A DNA stretch of 64,000 bases from Hedera helix (Eukaryota; Streptophyta; Magnoliopsida; Apiales; Araliaceae). The number at the start of each line of letters is the position of its first letter. The first letter of the stretch is position 1. The stretch covers positions 5,413,764-5,477,763 of the forward strand of contig OX359283.1 in NCBI GenBank assembly GCA_947179155.2, read 5' to 3'. The position numbers and the translations under genes are program-made. Positions 23,487 to 32,824 of this stretch are shown piece by piece. The notes under the pieces were generated by a model that did no database searches, was not told the origin of the DNA, and worked only from the letters and a program-made list of their open reading frames with translations.

Positions 23487-23636
23487 GGTTGCTTGTAAGC
23501 AACTTTTGGAGTGTAATTGAAGCCATAGGAAGTCCACACTCAACATTTCCATGTGGGGCCCCCTTAAAATTCGGAATTTGCAATTTATTACACCAATTTG
23601 GCTTTATTTTTATGTCCTATATCATTATATAAGTAT

Positions 23637-23684
<48 letters not shown>

Positions 23685-24924
23685 CAATATATATATACAT
23701 ATTCACCTATACTTGCACATTTGGCTCCACTTTGGACCTTAGAATTAAATTATATTGGGCTCATTTATTTAATTTGGTTGGGCTTAGTTTAATTGTTACA
23801 TTGGGCTAACATTAAATACCCTATGTTACATTTAATTAAAACAAGCATGGGCTTGTTTAATTATTACATGGATTAATGTTAAATTAATTATATGAACTAC
23901 TAGGTAAATTTATTTGATCTAGATTAATACCTCAATTGGATTTATATTATAGTCCAATTAAATTTGATTTAATTTATTCTACCACATTGGGTTACATAAT
24001 TAACTCATCCATAGTTAATTTTCATCACTACCTTTCTTCCTATAGCAATTAACCAATGTTTGGTTAATTCTCTATCTTGCCTACCAACTAGGGTTATTCA
24101 ATTAACCCTACATTAATTAATTCTTTACACTCAACAATATCTCCCAACACTTTGACCAACATTGGACTATTTAAGTGTTTGAGCTACATAGCTTACCTTG
24201 CATTGGGCTTTCTTATTTAATTACTTGGACTACCTAACACAATTCACATATCATTTATAACTTGGGCTTGGTAATTAATTTAATTGGACTATCACAATAC
24301 TTGCTAACATAATTTAATTGGACTTATATTAATTACCTCTTGGACTATTAATTAACATAACATTTGGGCTTATTAATTAATTACCCACATTCATGCAAGT
24401 ATTCTCATCTTGGGCTTGTTTTAAATCCATTAATGGACTCTATATAACAACTTAATAATTAAGCTAATTACTTAATTAATCACTTCTTATTATTGCCATC
24501 CTAGGCAATAATTCTAGCTCTTCTATAACTTTAACTCAATAACTAATATAATTAACATAATTAATTATATTTCATGACTTTCCTTCTTACTTCATATTTA
24601 AACTAATTAATTTATTGGTTTTATTAAGTATTAATTTACTCATCTTCTTGTTTGGCTAACAAACACAACTCTAGGAATATATAACTATTTATATATATCC
24701 TTATAACCGTCTTCACTTCTTAAATAAATTTATTTCCTTAATAAATTCTCTATATGCATCATTACAATATTCTCACATTTAATTTCTAACAAATAAATTA
24801 TGTTAAAAAATGTTCACCCAAATTCTACACATTTCACTTCTCAAACTCTAGGTTTTAAACTATAACCTTTAATTGATTATTTTAAATCTTATTTACAATT
24901 CTTGTAAATATCTGGGATATTACA
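23487..24924 (-). repeat. Minus-strand fragment of an A-family LTR
   Basis: This is the reverse complement of roughly the first 1.25 kb of the element A LTR, ending at rc TGTAATATCCCAG (24912-24924). It is truncated at 23487, which corresponds to A position 2530, at the foot of the hairpin GTTGCTT/AAGCAAC. It is clearly diverged from A and carries a dinucleotide tract of AT then AC repeats at 23639-23685. Confidence 0.8.
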
Positions 24925-24944
24925 TGCATGTTAAATATTATATG
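24925..24944. other. Short linker and left TSD of element C
   Basis: Twenty bases between the A-family LTR fragment and element C. The last five, ATATG (24940-24944), are repeated at 52543-52547 and form the target-site duplication of element C. Confidence 0.85.
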
Positions 24945-27268
24945 TGTAGACACCCAAATTTTGCACTTCTCTACTAACCCTGGCAGGAGGGCAAAATCGT
25001 CATTTGACCCGACATGCGGAAAGAAAGGTGGACCCCAACACAAAGTCACCCCAGCGATTTACGGTTAAAGCCGCTGCAACGGACAACGAGCATCCGGTCA
25101 CTTGGGGCAGGGCGAACAGTTGATCCAGAAAAGCCTGAGCCGACCACAAAAGACGACTAATGGCCACTCCGCTTACGATGTTCGGGGGTCTCGCTCCCCG
25201 GTGAGCGAGCGGCTGCCCAGCTCGCCGGTGAGCTGGCGGGGGTGGAAAGGGGGCAGCGCCCCCTGAAAGCCAAGTACAATTATCAAATTCCATATCAAGT
25301 CGCGGCCCTCCAAACTGGCCTCCCAGAACAATATGGCACGTTTCCCAGGGATTTTCGGATTGCAAAAATACAGCCTTCCAAAATAATATAGCAGAAAGTG
25401 GCGAATTAAGACCGCGTGGCACGAAAATCGAAAAAGCAAGCCGGACGACCGCGAATGCAACCGCTGCCACCGACAAAGGTGACAGGCACGAGGCTCGAGA
25501 ACGGCACGCGGCAGCCGAGGCGACGGCTGGGACGGCCACAGCAGGCCCAGCCGCAGATGCATCTGCGGCCAGCCGCAGATGCATCTGCGGCTGCCTGCTG
25601 AAGCCTATATGTGGCCATTTTTCCACCCGAGACCAAGGAGAAGAAAGAAAAAAAGAGAAAAAAAAAAGGAAAGGAGAGAGAGAGAGATCGCGGGAGAGAG
25701 GGAGAGAGTCCGATTTTGGGCTAGATTCAAGCACTAGATTCATATTGTTGTGCTATTTAGTTTAGTAATCTTGTGGTGTAATCCATTTTGCGGTATAAGA
25801 AGCTTGAATCCGCGTTTTGCAAGGTGAAAAGATTGTCTTTTTGGTATTCTATCGCTTGTATTGTTAATATAGCTTATGTTTTGGGTTATGTGATGTAATA
25901 TGTTGTTATGTTGATAAAGGATCCGTGGATTAGGGGTTGTTAGCGAGGTTTCCATCGGAAAGTAACTCCTCCTAACGCCCCGATGACATCCGTACGGTGA
26001 TATCTCGTTCGTTGTGGTAATGGATAGTTTTTAGTGATTAAGTTGTGATATTTGGGTTATGTAATGTGATAGCAATGTTAAATCTCGTTAGATTTGGTTT
26101 AGGGTTGGTTGTGCCATGATTTGGGTGAATGTGAGCCTAGGGAGGAGATCCTCGCGGTCAAATCCCGATGATGGACATTTTGGTGTATGTAATCATGGTA
26201 TAGGGTCCATGGATGTGTATTTTGTAATATCCGGCCTTAAAGCGATACGAAGTCGTGTTCGGGTTAAGGCCCCGTAATAATAATAAAATATGTGATTGTG
26301 GGTGTTTGGGGTTGTCTTGATGGCTTACATGCCCGTGGATAGCCCCGACACGTTGTGGGTGCTTGTTTTAATTTACGACACAAAAATGGTTTTTAAATAA
26401 GGCAAATAATGAAGATTTTGTAAAAAATGATCAAATTAGGATATTAGACGCACGAGGTTATAAAATTAAGAGTTTTGGCGAAATTTTGATCCTTGTTTGA
26501 CGAAAATGCCACATTTGGTTTTTTTTAAAATGTCATAAAAGATGTTTTCGTAAAAAAATAAATAAACGTTTTCATTAAACTTTGTGCATAGGGTTAAAGA
26601 GTTCTAGAAGTTGCCCTCATTTTATTTATATTAACTGTTAGAAGGCAATGTATAGTCTCGATTCCTATTTGACAAAAGTTTAAAACTATTGTTTTCTAAA
26701 ATGACATCTAAATAAAAATCCTCAACGTTTTCAAAATTAAAATCAATCTTTCTTATAAAAAAGCAAAACCTCGTCATTTGGGTCCAAAGACGTTAAAACA
26801 CTTTCCAGATAAAGCACATTTGCCATACAAAAATCCAAACAAAATTCACCACAAGCATTCACCTAGGCACACATGCACACACACGCAACTCACACATTTT
26901 AGGATTTAAAAGGATAGGAAAACAATCGAGATTGCGGTAACCGTATTTCACGGAAGTCGGGGGGTGCCTAACACCTTCCCCTCGCTTAAGCAAGCCCCCG
27001 AACTCTATGAATCTCGGTTTGCGGACCAATTAATTCGGAGTCACATGAGCCAGCGATTACGAAAACTAAATTCGGATGAGTTGGTACATCCATTTCAAAT
27101 ATACCAACTGGCGACTCTGGTCAATTGGCTCATAAAAAAATCGATCTTTCAAAACCCGTCGACATTAAGCCGACCCTTTTCAAAAGTCACATCTTAATCT
27201 AAAGGCTAAAGCTGGAAAGGGACATTTTAATAATAAAAAACGAGACGACGAAAATCCCGGCGTCGACA
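24945..27268 (+). repeat. Element C 5' LTR (2324 bp)
   Basis: It runs from TGTAGACACCC to CGGCGTCGACA. It contains a GC-rich segment with the hairpin CCAGCTC/GAGCTGG (near 25217-25236), two 20-bp palindromes (25550-25591), a purine tract (25625-25700) and a possible TATA-like CTATATG near 25605. The long ORFs around 25000-25743 are the same in both LTRs and low in complexity, so I do not call them genes. Confidence 0.93.
25550..25591. repeat. Paired perfect palindromes in the C 5' LTR
   Basis: GCCGCAGATGCATCTGCGGC occurs at 25550-25569 and 25572-25591, each a perfect 20-bp palindrome, 22 bp apart start to start. The same pair occurs at 50823-50864 (3' LTR) and 49301-49342 (interior). Confidence 0.95.
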
Positions 27269-27270
27269 GC

Positions 27271-27288
27271 TGGCGACTCTGCTGGGGA
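27271..27288 (+). promoter_or_regulatory. Element C primer-binding site
   Basis: TGGCGACTCTGCTGGGGA lies 2 nt after the LTR end. This site is typical of Tat-lineage elements and is consistent with an Arg tRNA 3' end; I recall that assignment from the family and have not tested it here. Confidence 0.8.
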
Positions 27289-28049
27289 TAATAGAGGGCT
27301 TAAGCCGCATTTAAAATCCTGATGTTTTCTTATCCTTTAAAACTAAAAAATGTGTGTTTGCGTTATTTGCGTGGATTTACCTTTTTGCATGTGAATGGTG
27401 TGATTGCGATTTCTTTTCAAAAGCTTTACTTTATTAGCATCATATGCATACGGTGAGGAACGATGAATGAATGATGAATGATTGTTGAGCAGTTCCTCCT
27501 CCTGAGGCAAACCCGTCGGATGTGGATTACTGGACTCAAAGGGGTGCTCCCCGGCGAGGCTCAGGAAAAGCATCCACTCAGATCCAATCCAATTTAAAGA
27601 CCGGATTTATTCCCGTCTAGTATGTTGCGAAGATCTGGGAACCTTCATGCCAAAAAGCCCGCGAGAGTAAGCTTAGGGTAGGTCAGCCTCAGATAAACCC
27701 AACGCGTGGGAAGTCTCTTCATACCCTTTTACGTTTCACGCACGTAATGTCATACTTTAGTCAAACATTTTGTATCTCCCGTTTTGTCAAAATAAAATAC
27801 TAACCTCTGTTTTACAGGAACAGCTGGGAGAGCATCATAATTGCACACTGTCATACATTGGTTAAAATAAAGGGATACTGACCCTGTTTTTGCAGGAAAA
27901 GATTACAAAAACTCAAAAACACAAAAATATTTGCTTCAGCATGCATCCACTAGTGTCATTTCCCGAAACTAAACTTCGGTTGTTTTATACGCAGGATTGC
28001 TCCCCAAACCCGTCTCCGATCTAAGAAAGCCAGAGAATCAACAGTCGAG
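27289..28049 (+). other. Element C leader
   Basis: 760 bp without a convincing gene. Three splice-acceptor-like sites, each a pyrimidine-rich tract ending in CAG followed by GA, lie near 27820, 27896 and 27995. A leader intron is therefore possible but unproven. Confidence 0.5.
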
Positions 28050-30701
28050 ATGGCTGAGAACCCTAATCCTGACCTGGCTCCCGTATCTCGGGAAGAGTTC
28101 AACGCTGTAAGAAATCAAATGACAGAGCTGACTATGTTGCTCAAAGAGCATTTCAAACTAAAATCAGGGCCACAGCTCGAGGACCCGCCGGGGCCATCAT
28201 CTCAAGGGAACGTACTGACCCCAGAAACTCCAAAAGTAGAGCTGCCAAAGCAAGTCATTATCATCCCGGAGGACGAGGTGACCAGTGGTGTCAGTAAGAA
28301 GATAAAGCAGATGGAAGAGGCCATCAAAGCGATGAAGGGGATTGGGTCGTATGGCAGTGTGAACTATTCCGACCTTTGCATATTTCCGGGAACCAGATAT
28401 CCAGAAAAGTTCAAACTCCCCGAATTTGAAAAGTATAACGGGTCAGGGGATCCTTACACCCATTTGAAGGTATACATCGGAGAGCTGGGGGGATATGCTG
28501 AGGACGAATCACTGAGAATGCAACTGTTCCAGAAAAGCCTGACAGGGGAGGCTAGAACGTGGTATGCGAGATTGGACAATGCTAAGATTCACAATTGGGA
28601 GGAGCTGGCCCATACTTTCCTAACCCAATACAGCTTTCAGTCCCAGATGGCCCCGGATCGATACCAGATGACCAAAATCAGAAAACAGACCAGTGAATCC
28701 TTCAGGGACTATGCTCAACGGTGGAGGAGGATGACAGCCCAAGTGAACCCACCCATGAGTGAGGCAGAGATGGTAATGACCTTCATCGATATACAAGAGG
28801 CCCCTTACTATGAAAGGGTGATAGCAGGGATAGGGAAGCCTTTTGCGGAAATGATCAAGCATGGGGAGATGGCTGAGATGGGATTGAAATCAGGAAAGAT
28901 CCGGGATTTCACAGCTCTTGAAGCTGTTGCTGAGCAAATTCAGAGTGGAAACTACGGCAGTTCATCCCGGAGACCCCAGAAGAGAAAGGAAGAGGATGTG
29001 TCCCTGATACTGCAAGGACTATCTGGGAAAACAATGACCAGCCCTCCGGTCCGCATGCAAAGAAGTGAGGCCCCGCGTCCGTCAAATTTCAACAATCAAA
29101 GATATGAGGGGCGCAGGAAGTTCGAAAAGCCACCAGAAAGGGAGTTCACCCCATTGGGGGATTCATTGGAACATATACTGGCCCTGTTGGTGGGCCAGAA
29201 AAAGATTACCGAGCTATTGCCTCCATCAGACCCGAAAAGCAAGAGATATGACCCTAGCAAGAGATGCGCCTACCACTCGGCTTCCCCAGGGCACGACACC
29301 CAAGAATGCTGGTCACTAAAGCATAAAATCCAGAACATGATCGACAGCGGAGAGATAGTGGTAGAGCAACCAGAACCCCCAAACGTAAAGGCCAACCCTC
29401 TTCCCGAGCACAATGGGGGAGGCGTGAACGTAGTGGAAATCAGTGGAGCAGAAGGTCCCTTGAAATCAATGTACATAAGGAGGATAGAGGGAGAAATTGC
29501 CATGACCCATGCCCAGGAGGGAGCGCAAAACGAGCCTATCAAGTTAGTTGGCGTGATGCGAGATACCAAAACAGAGCCTATCCGGTTATCAGCCCCAAGA
29601 CCCCTTGTCATAGCCGCCAGGTCACAATTGCCGATTACCAATCTGAAAGCTGTCCCGTGGAATTATGGGGGGAAAATCGAGGAGGAGGCCAGTTGCGCAT
29701 CAGTCAGCTCTAAGGGAAATCCATTGTATCTACCCAGGAGGGTTCTTGAGAAAACGAGAAGGGAAAACGGGAAACTATCGGAGAAAAAGGCATTGGAGTT
29801 TTGGGAGAAAATGAATCACGGCAAGGCAGATGTGGTCAAGGCTCTGGAGGTACAACCGCCCCTGACATCAATCTTGGATCTTGCATTGGCATCAAATGAT
29901 CATCATCAGATATTGAGCAAAGTCCTGGAAGAGGCTCATGTTCCCAAGTCAATTAGTACGGAAAGATTTGGCCACTTGGTGGGCCACCTATTGGACAGCA
30001 ATGTAATATCATTCACCGATGACGACATCCCCGAAGAAGGGAGGGGGCACCGGAGGCCGTTACACATTGCGGTTATCTCCTCCGGGTATGTGATGAACGG
30101 AGTCTTGATTGATGGTGGATCAGCCCTTAATATTTGCCCATACAGTACTTTGGAGAAGATGAAAATCAACCCTAAGCGCCTGCGGGCCAGCCAAGTGGCG
30201 GTGAGGGCGTTTGACGGATCAAGAAAGGACACGGTGGGAGAGATTGAGCTGCCGGTGGAGATCGGGCCTTATGCTTTTGACATTTCTTTCCAAGTACTGG
30301 ATATCACGGCCAGTTACAACATGCTCTTAGGGAGGCCCTGGATTCATATAGCCGGGGCAGTTCCCTCCACCCTGCATCAACAAATAAAGTTTATCGTGGA
30401 GGGCCATTTGGTAACAATCGCCGCAGAATCTGACTGCCCCGTTCCCTCTGTAAAAGGCAGGCCGGTGATCCATGTGGACGAGTCGACCCAACCAATAAGC
30501 TATCAGGCGTTTGAAATCAGCACCCCTCAGTACAAGCAGTTGGGAGCCCCGGAGTTAAAACTTAAGACGTCCCCCGAGCTCACCTTCGTTGCCCGGGAAA
30601 TGATGGCAATGAACTTCCAGCCGGGGCAAGGGCTGGGCAAGCACAGCCAAGGAATCACCGAGCCCATCCAGGTACCAGTGCAGGCAGGCAAGGGGGGCTA
30701 G
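28050..30701 (+). CDS. gag-pro: Element C gag-protease polyprotein
   Basis: An open frame of 883 codons. Residues about 70-300 form the retrotransposon gag core (for example FKLPEFEKYNGSGDPYTHLK and LTGEARTWYARL), which builds the particle. A Tat-type zinc-binding motif, CAYHSASPGHDTQEC, lies near 407. The aspartic protease active site LIDGGSALN near 687 keeps the catalytic D but has DGG rather than the usual DTG or DSG, as is common in this lineage. A G-patch-like tail (MNFQPGQGLGKHSQG) lies near 850-865. The ATG follows the leader directly and the length suits the family. The frame ends in TAG immediately after a run of six G; the next ORF begins in the -1 frame (see 30694-30701). This part looks intact. 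Confidence 0.9.
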   Translation: MAENPNPDLAPVSREEFNAVRNQMTELTMLLKEHFKLKSGPQLEDPPGPSSQGNVLTPETPKVELPKQVIIIPEDEVTSGVSKKIKQMEEAIKAMKGIGSYGSVNYSDLCIFPGTRYPEKFKLPEFEKYNGSGDPYTHLKVYIGELGGYAEDESLRMQLFQKSLTGEARTWYARLDNAKIHNWEELAHTFLTQYSFQSQMAPDRYQMTKIRKQTSESFRDYAQRWRRMTAQVNPPMSEAEMVMTFIDIQEAPYYERVIAGIGKPFAEMIKHGEMAEMGLKSGKIRDFTALEAVAEQIQSGNYGSSSRRPQKRKEEDVSLILQGLSGKTMTSPPVRMQRSEAPRPSNFNNQRYEGRRKFEKPPEREFTPLGDSLEHILALLVGQKKITELLPPSDPKSKRYDPSKRCAYHSASPGHDTQECWSLKHKIQNMIDSGEIVVEQPEPPNVKANPLPEHNGGGVNVVEISGAEGPLKSMYIRRIEGEIAMTHAQEGAQNEPIKLVGVMRDTKTEPIRLSAPRPLVIAARSQLPITNLKAVPWNYGGKIEEEASCASVSSKGNPLYLPRRVLEKTRRENGKLSEKKALEFWEKMNHGKADVVKALEVQPPLTSILDLALASNDHHQILSKVLEEAHVPKSISTERFGHLVGHLLDSNVISFTDDDIPEEGRGHRRPLHIAVISSGYVMNGVLIDGGSALNICPYSTLEKMKINPKRLRASQVAVRAFDGSRKDTVGEIELPVEIGPYAFDISFQVLDITASYNMLLGRPWIHIAGAVPSTLHQQIKFIVEGHLVTIAAESDCPVPSVKGRPVIHVDESTQPISYQAFEISTPQYKQLGAPELKLKTSPELTFVAREMMAMNFQPGQGLGKHSQGITEPIQVPVQAGKGG
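30694..30701 (+). other. G-run and stop at the end of gag-PR: slip site or 1-bp deletion
   Basis: The 3' end reads AAG GGG GGC TAG. The last seven bases before TAG, G GGG GGC, fit the X XXY YYZ pattern of -1 ribosomal slip sites, and the -1 frame continues open into the next coding segment. A one-base loss in the homopolymer would look the same. Confidence 0.45.
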
Positions 30702-30731
30702 GATATCAAGGAGGTATAATGCCGAAGAACT

Positions 30732-30779
30732 CATATAAGAAAGTTCCCATGAGGATAACCGGAGTCCCGATACCGAGAG
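30732..30779 (+). pseudogene. Element C linking ORF, first part (split by D)
   Basis: Sixteen codons from an ATG at 30732, running in the -1 frame relative to gag-PR. The frame joins exactly to 40246 once element D and one GAGAG copy are left out. That shows both that D interrupts a real reading frame and that GAGAG is a true target-site duplication. Confidence 0.75.
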
Positions 30780-32351
30780 TGTGACGCCCCCAAATCTGGG
30801 CCCACACAGCCCAAACTTGAGTCGTCAAAAGACTACAACAAAATTATTACAACAAAACACAACGTACAACAATACAGTGTATAATAATACACAACTAAGT
30901 CTTCACTATTATTGCCACACTATTTTACAAAACGTGAAGACTATGATAACTATTCCTCGGACCCTCACTCCATTCCCCGGCTAGACCCTGTTATGTTTTC
31001 ATCTCCTGTTGAAAAACAATGGAACAAAAGAAAGGGTGAGCTCAAATAGCCCAGTAAGAAATATCATGACTAAGATAATGACGAATAAATTATCATTAGC
31101 CTTCAACAGTTGAGTTCTTGATAGAATACAATAGACTACAAGGTTTATATCAAAAACTGCAGTTAAATTCTTAAACAACGTTCAGATCAATAATAGCAGC
31201 GGAATGAGTAATCTATTAGAAGAATAATGCAGACTATAATGTCCACTCGGTTCTCTTTTTAGGAAAAACATCATCAACTTTTATCATCTGAAATATCATT
31301 AGTCAAGATAATACAAATTCACAGTTCCTGATCATAATCATGCACATCAACAGTTCATCTTTGTACTACGGGCCAAAGATATTCAAAATAGCACCAACGG
31401 TCATGATTATACCAGATTCAGCCTTTGGTCATAATCATACCAAACAACAGTTCATCTTTGCACTACGGGCCAAAGAGAACATTCACCACATGCCATAAAA
31501 GACACCGAACAGATGTATCGCCTTTAACCTATTATATCGCCTTTAACCTATCATCTGTTCAACAAATATATCACATCTGTGCCCCCGGCCACAGATATTC
31601 ACAACAGCTTGATTTTTGGATGATTAGAATGATATAAATGATGAACAGAAGAAATAGGATAACAATAAGTATCGGAAGTTTACTTTGTACAGATTCAAAT
31701 AATGTCCAAATTGTCAACATGATGTGGAGTGAAATTTAAAAATGATATTCAAGATCCACAGTTCAGAATAACGGTTACAATTCAATAGAAAGGTTCACGT
31801 AAATAGGAAGGTTCAGTTGAAATAATGAAGTTCAACTATTATGGAACATATAATATTTTCAGGAATTATAGAAGCAATAGTTCCATAATAAATTTCGATT
31901 TAGGAGTATGAAAGAAAATAATATCCCTTACCGTAGCAGGTTTGATTAACAAAAGGTGAAGGAAATTAATACAAAGGGTTATTCACCAACAGGCGGCAAT
32001 CCGCTCCGTAAGGTTATTCCCACAATTTAATAGAATTTGAGTACAAAGAGTTATTCACCAAACAGGCGGCAATCCGCTCCGTAAGGTTATTCTCAGAGAT
32101 TAATAATGAATGAATACGAAAGGTTATTCACCAACAGGCGGCAATCCGCTCCGTAAGGTTATTCCCACAATTTAATACATGAAAATAAAAGGCACGTCTT
32201 ATGAGTAAGGAAGAAACAATATTATTATCGAGAATCAAATAATGATAATCCCTTACCATAGTACGTTTGAATAATGGAAGATGAAAAAGATGGTATCCCT
32301 TACTATAGTAAGTTTGAACAATAGAATATGAAAGAAGATGATATTCCTTAC
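30780..32351 (-). repeat. Inverted LTR arm at the 5' end of D
   Basis: 30780-32303 is the reverse complement of 38717-40240 over 1524 bp without length difference, and I saw no mismatch in the parts compared. 32304-32351 is one more inverted copy of a 47-48-bp unit that the 3' LTR has only once (38717-38763). The arm includes the conserved stem-loop (31037-31053) in reverse. Confidence 0.92.
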
Positions 32352-32625
32352 TGGGCTATTTGAGCTCACCCTTTATTTTGTTCCATTGTTTTTCAACAGG
32401 AGATGAAAACATAACAGGGTCTAGCCGGGGAATGGAGTGAGGGTCCGAGGAATAGTTATCATAGTCTTCACGTTTTGTAAAATAGTGTGGCAATAATAGT
32501 GAAGACTTAGTTGTGTATTATTATACACTGTATTGTTGTACGTTGTGCTTTGTTGTAATAATTTTGTTGTAGTCTTTTGACGACTCAAGTTTGGGCTGTG
32601 TGGGCCCAGATTTGGGGGCGTCACA
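32347..32625 (+). repeat. Sense LTR end (5' LTR remnant) of D
   Basis: It matches 39962-40240 with a few substitutions (for example at 32373) and ends in GGGGGCGTCACA at 32625. It begins with CTTAC, which is also the end of the inverted arm. With that arm it forms a 278-bp terminal inverted repeat pair, 30780-31057 against 32348-32625. Confidence 0.9.
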
Positions 32626-32627
32626 GT

Positions 32628-32639
32628 TGGCATCAGAGC
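32628..32639 (+). promoter_or_regulatory. Element D primer-binding site
   Basis: TGGCATCAGAGC, the initiator-Met tRNA site with one change (C for T) from TGGTATCAGAGC of element A. Confidence 0.8.
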
Positions 32640-32824
32640 TTAGGGATATGGTCTTTAATGGCGATCTGGGGTAGAACTAGGAGGGGAGAGACGAATAGAA
32701 TCAGTCACTAGTGTGTCCTACCTAAAATAGATTTTATTATCTAATGAGTCAATTTGAATGTAGGAACATGAAGTGATGAGTCAGTTTATTTGAACTAACA
32801 TTTATTTTGTGACCACAGTTAAGT

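Noticed and set aside
23639..23685. AT/AC dinucleotide tract as a replication origin or regulatory site
   Set aside because: Simple microsatellite expansion inside an LTR fragment; no other sign of function.
25000..25743. 247-codon minus-strand ORF in the C LTR (and relatives at 50443-51005)
   Set aside because: It lies in both LTRs, overlaps the palindromes and GA tract, is open in several frames because the DNA is GC-rich there, and resembles no protein.
30780..32625. Independent TIR transposon (278-bp terminal inverted repeats)
   Set aside because: Both arms and the interior are LTR sequence of element D, and the TSD is shared with the far end at 40240, not found at 32625.
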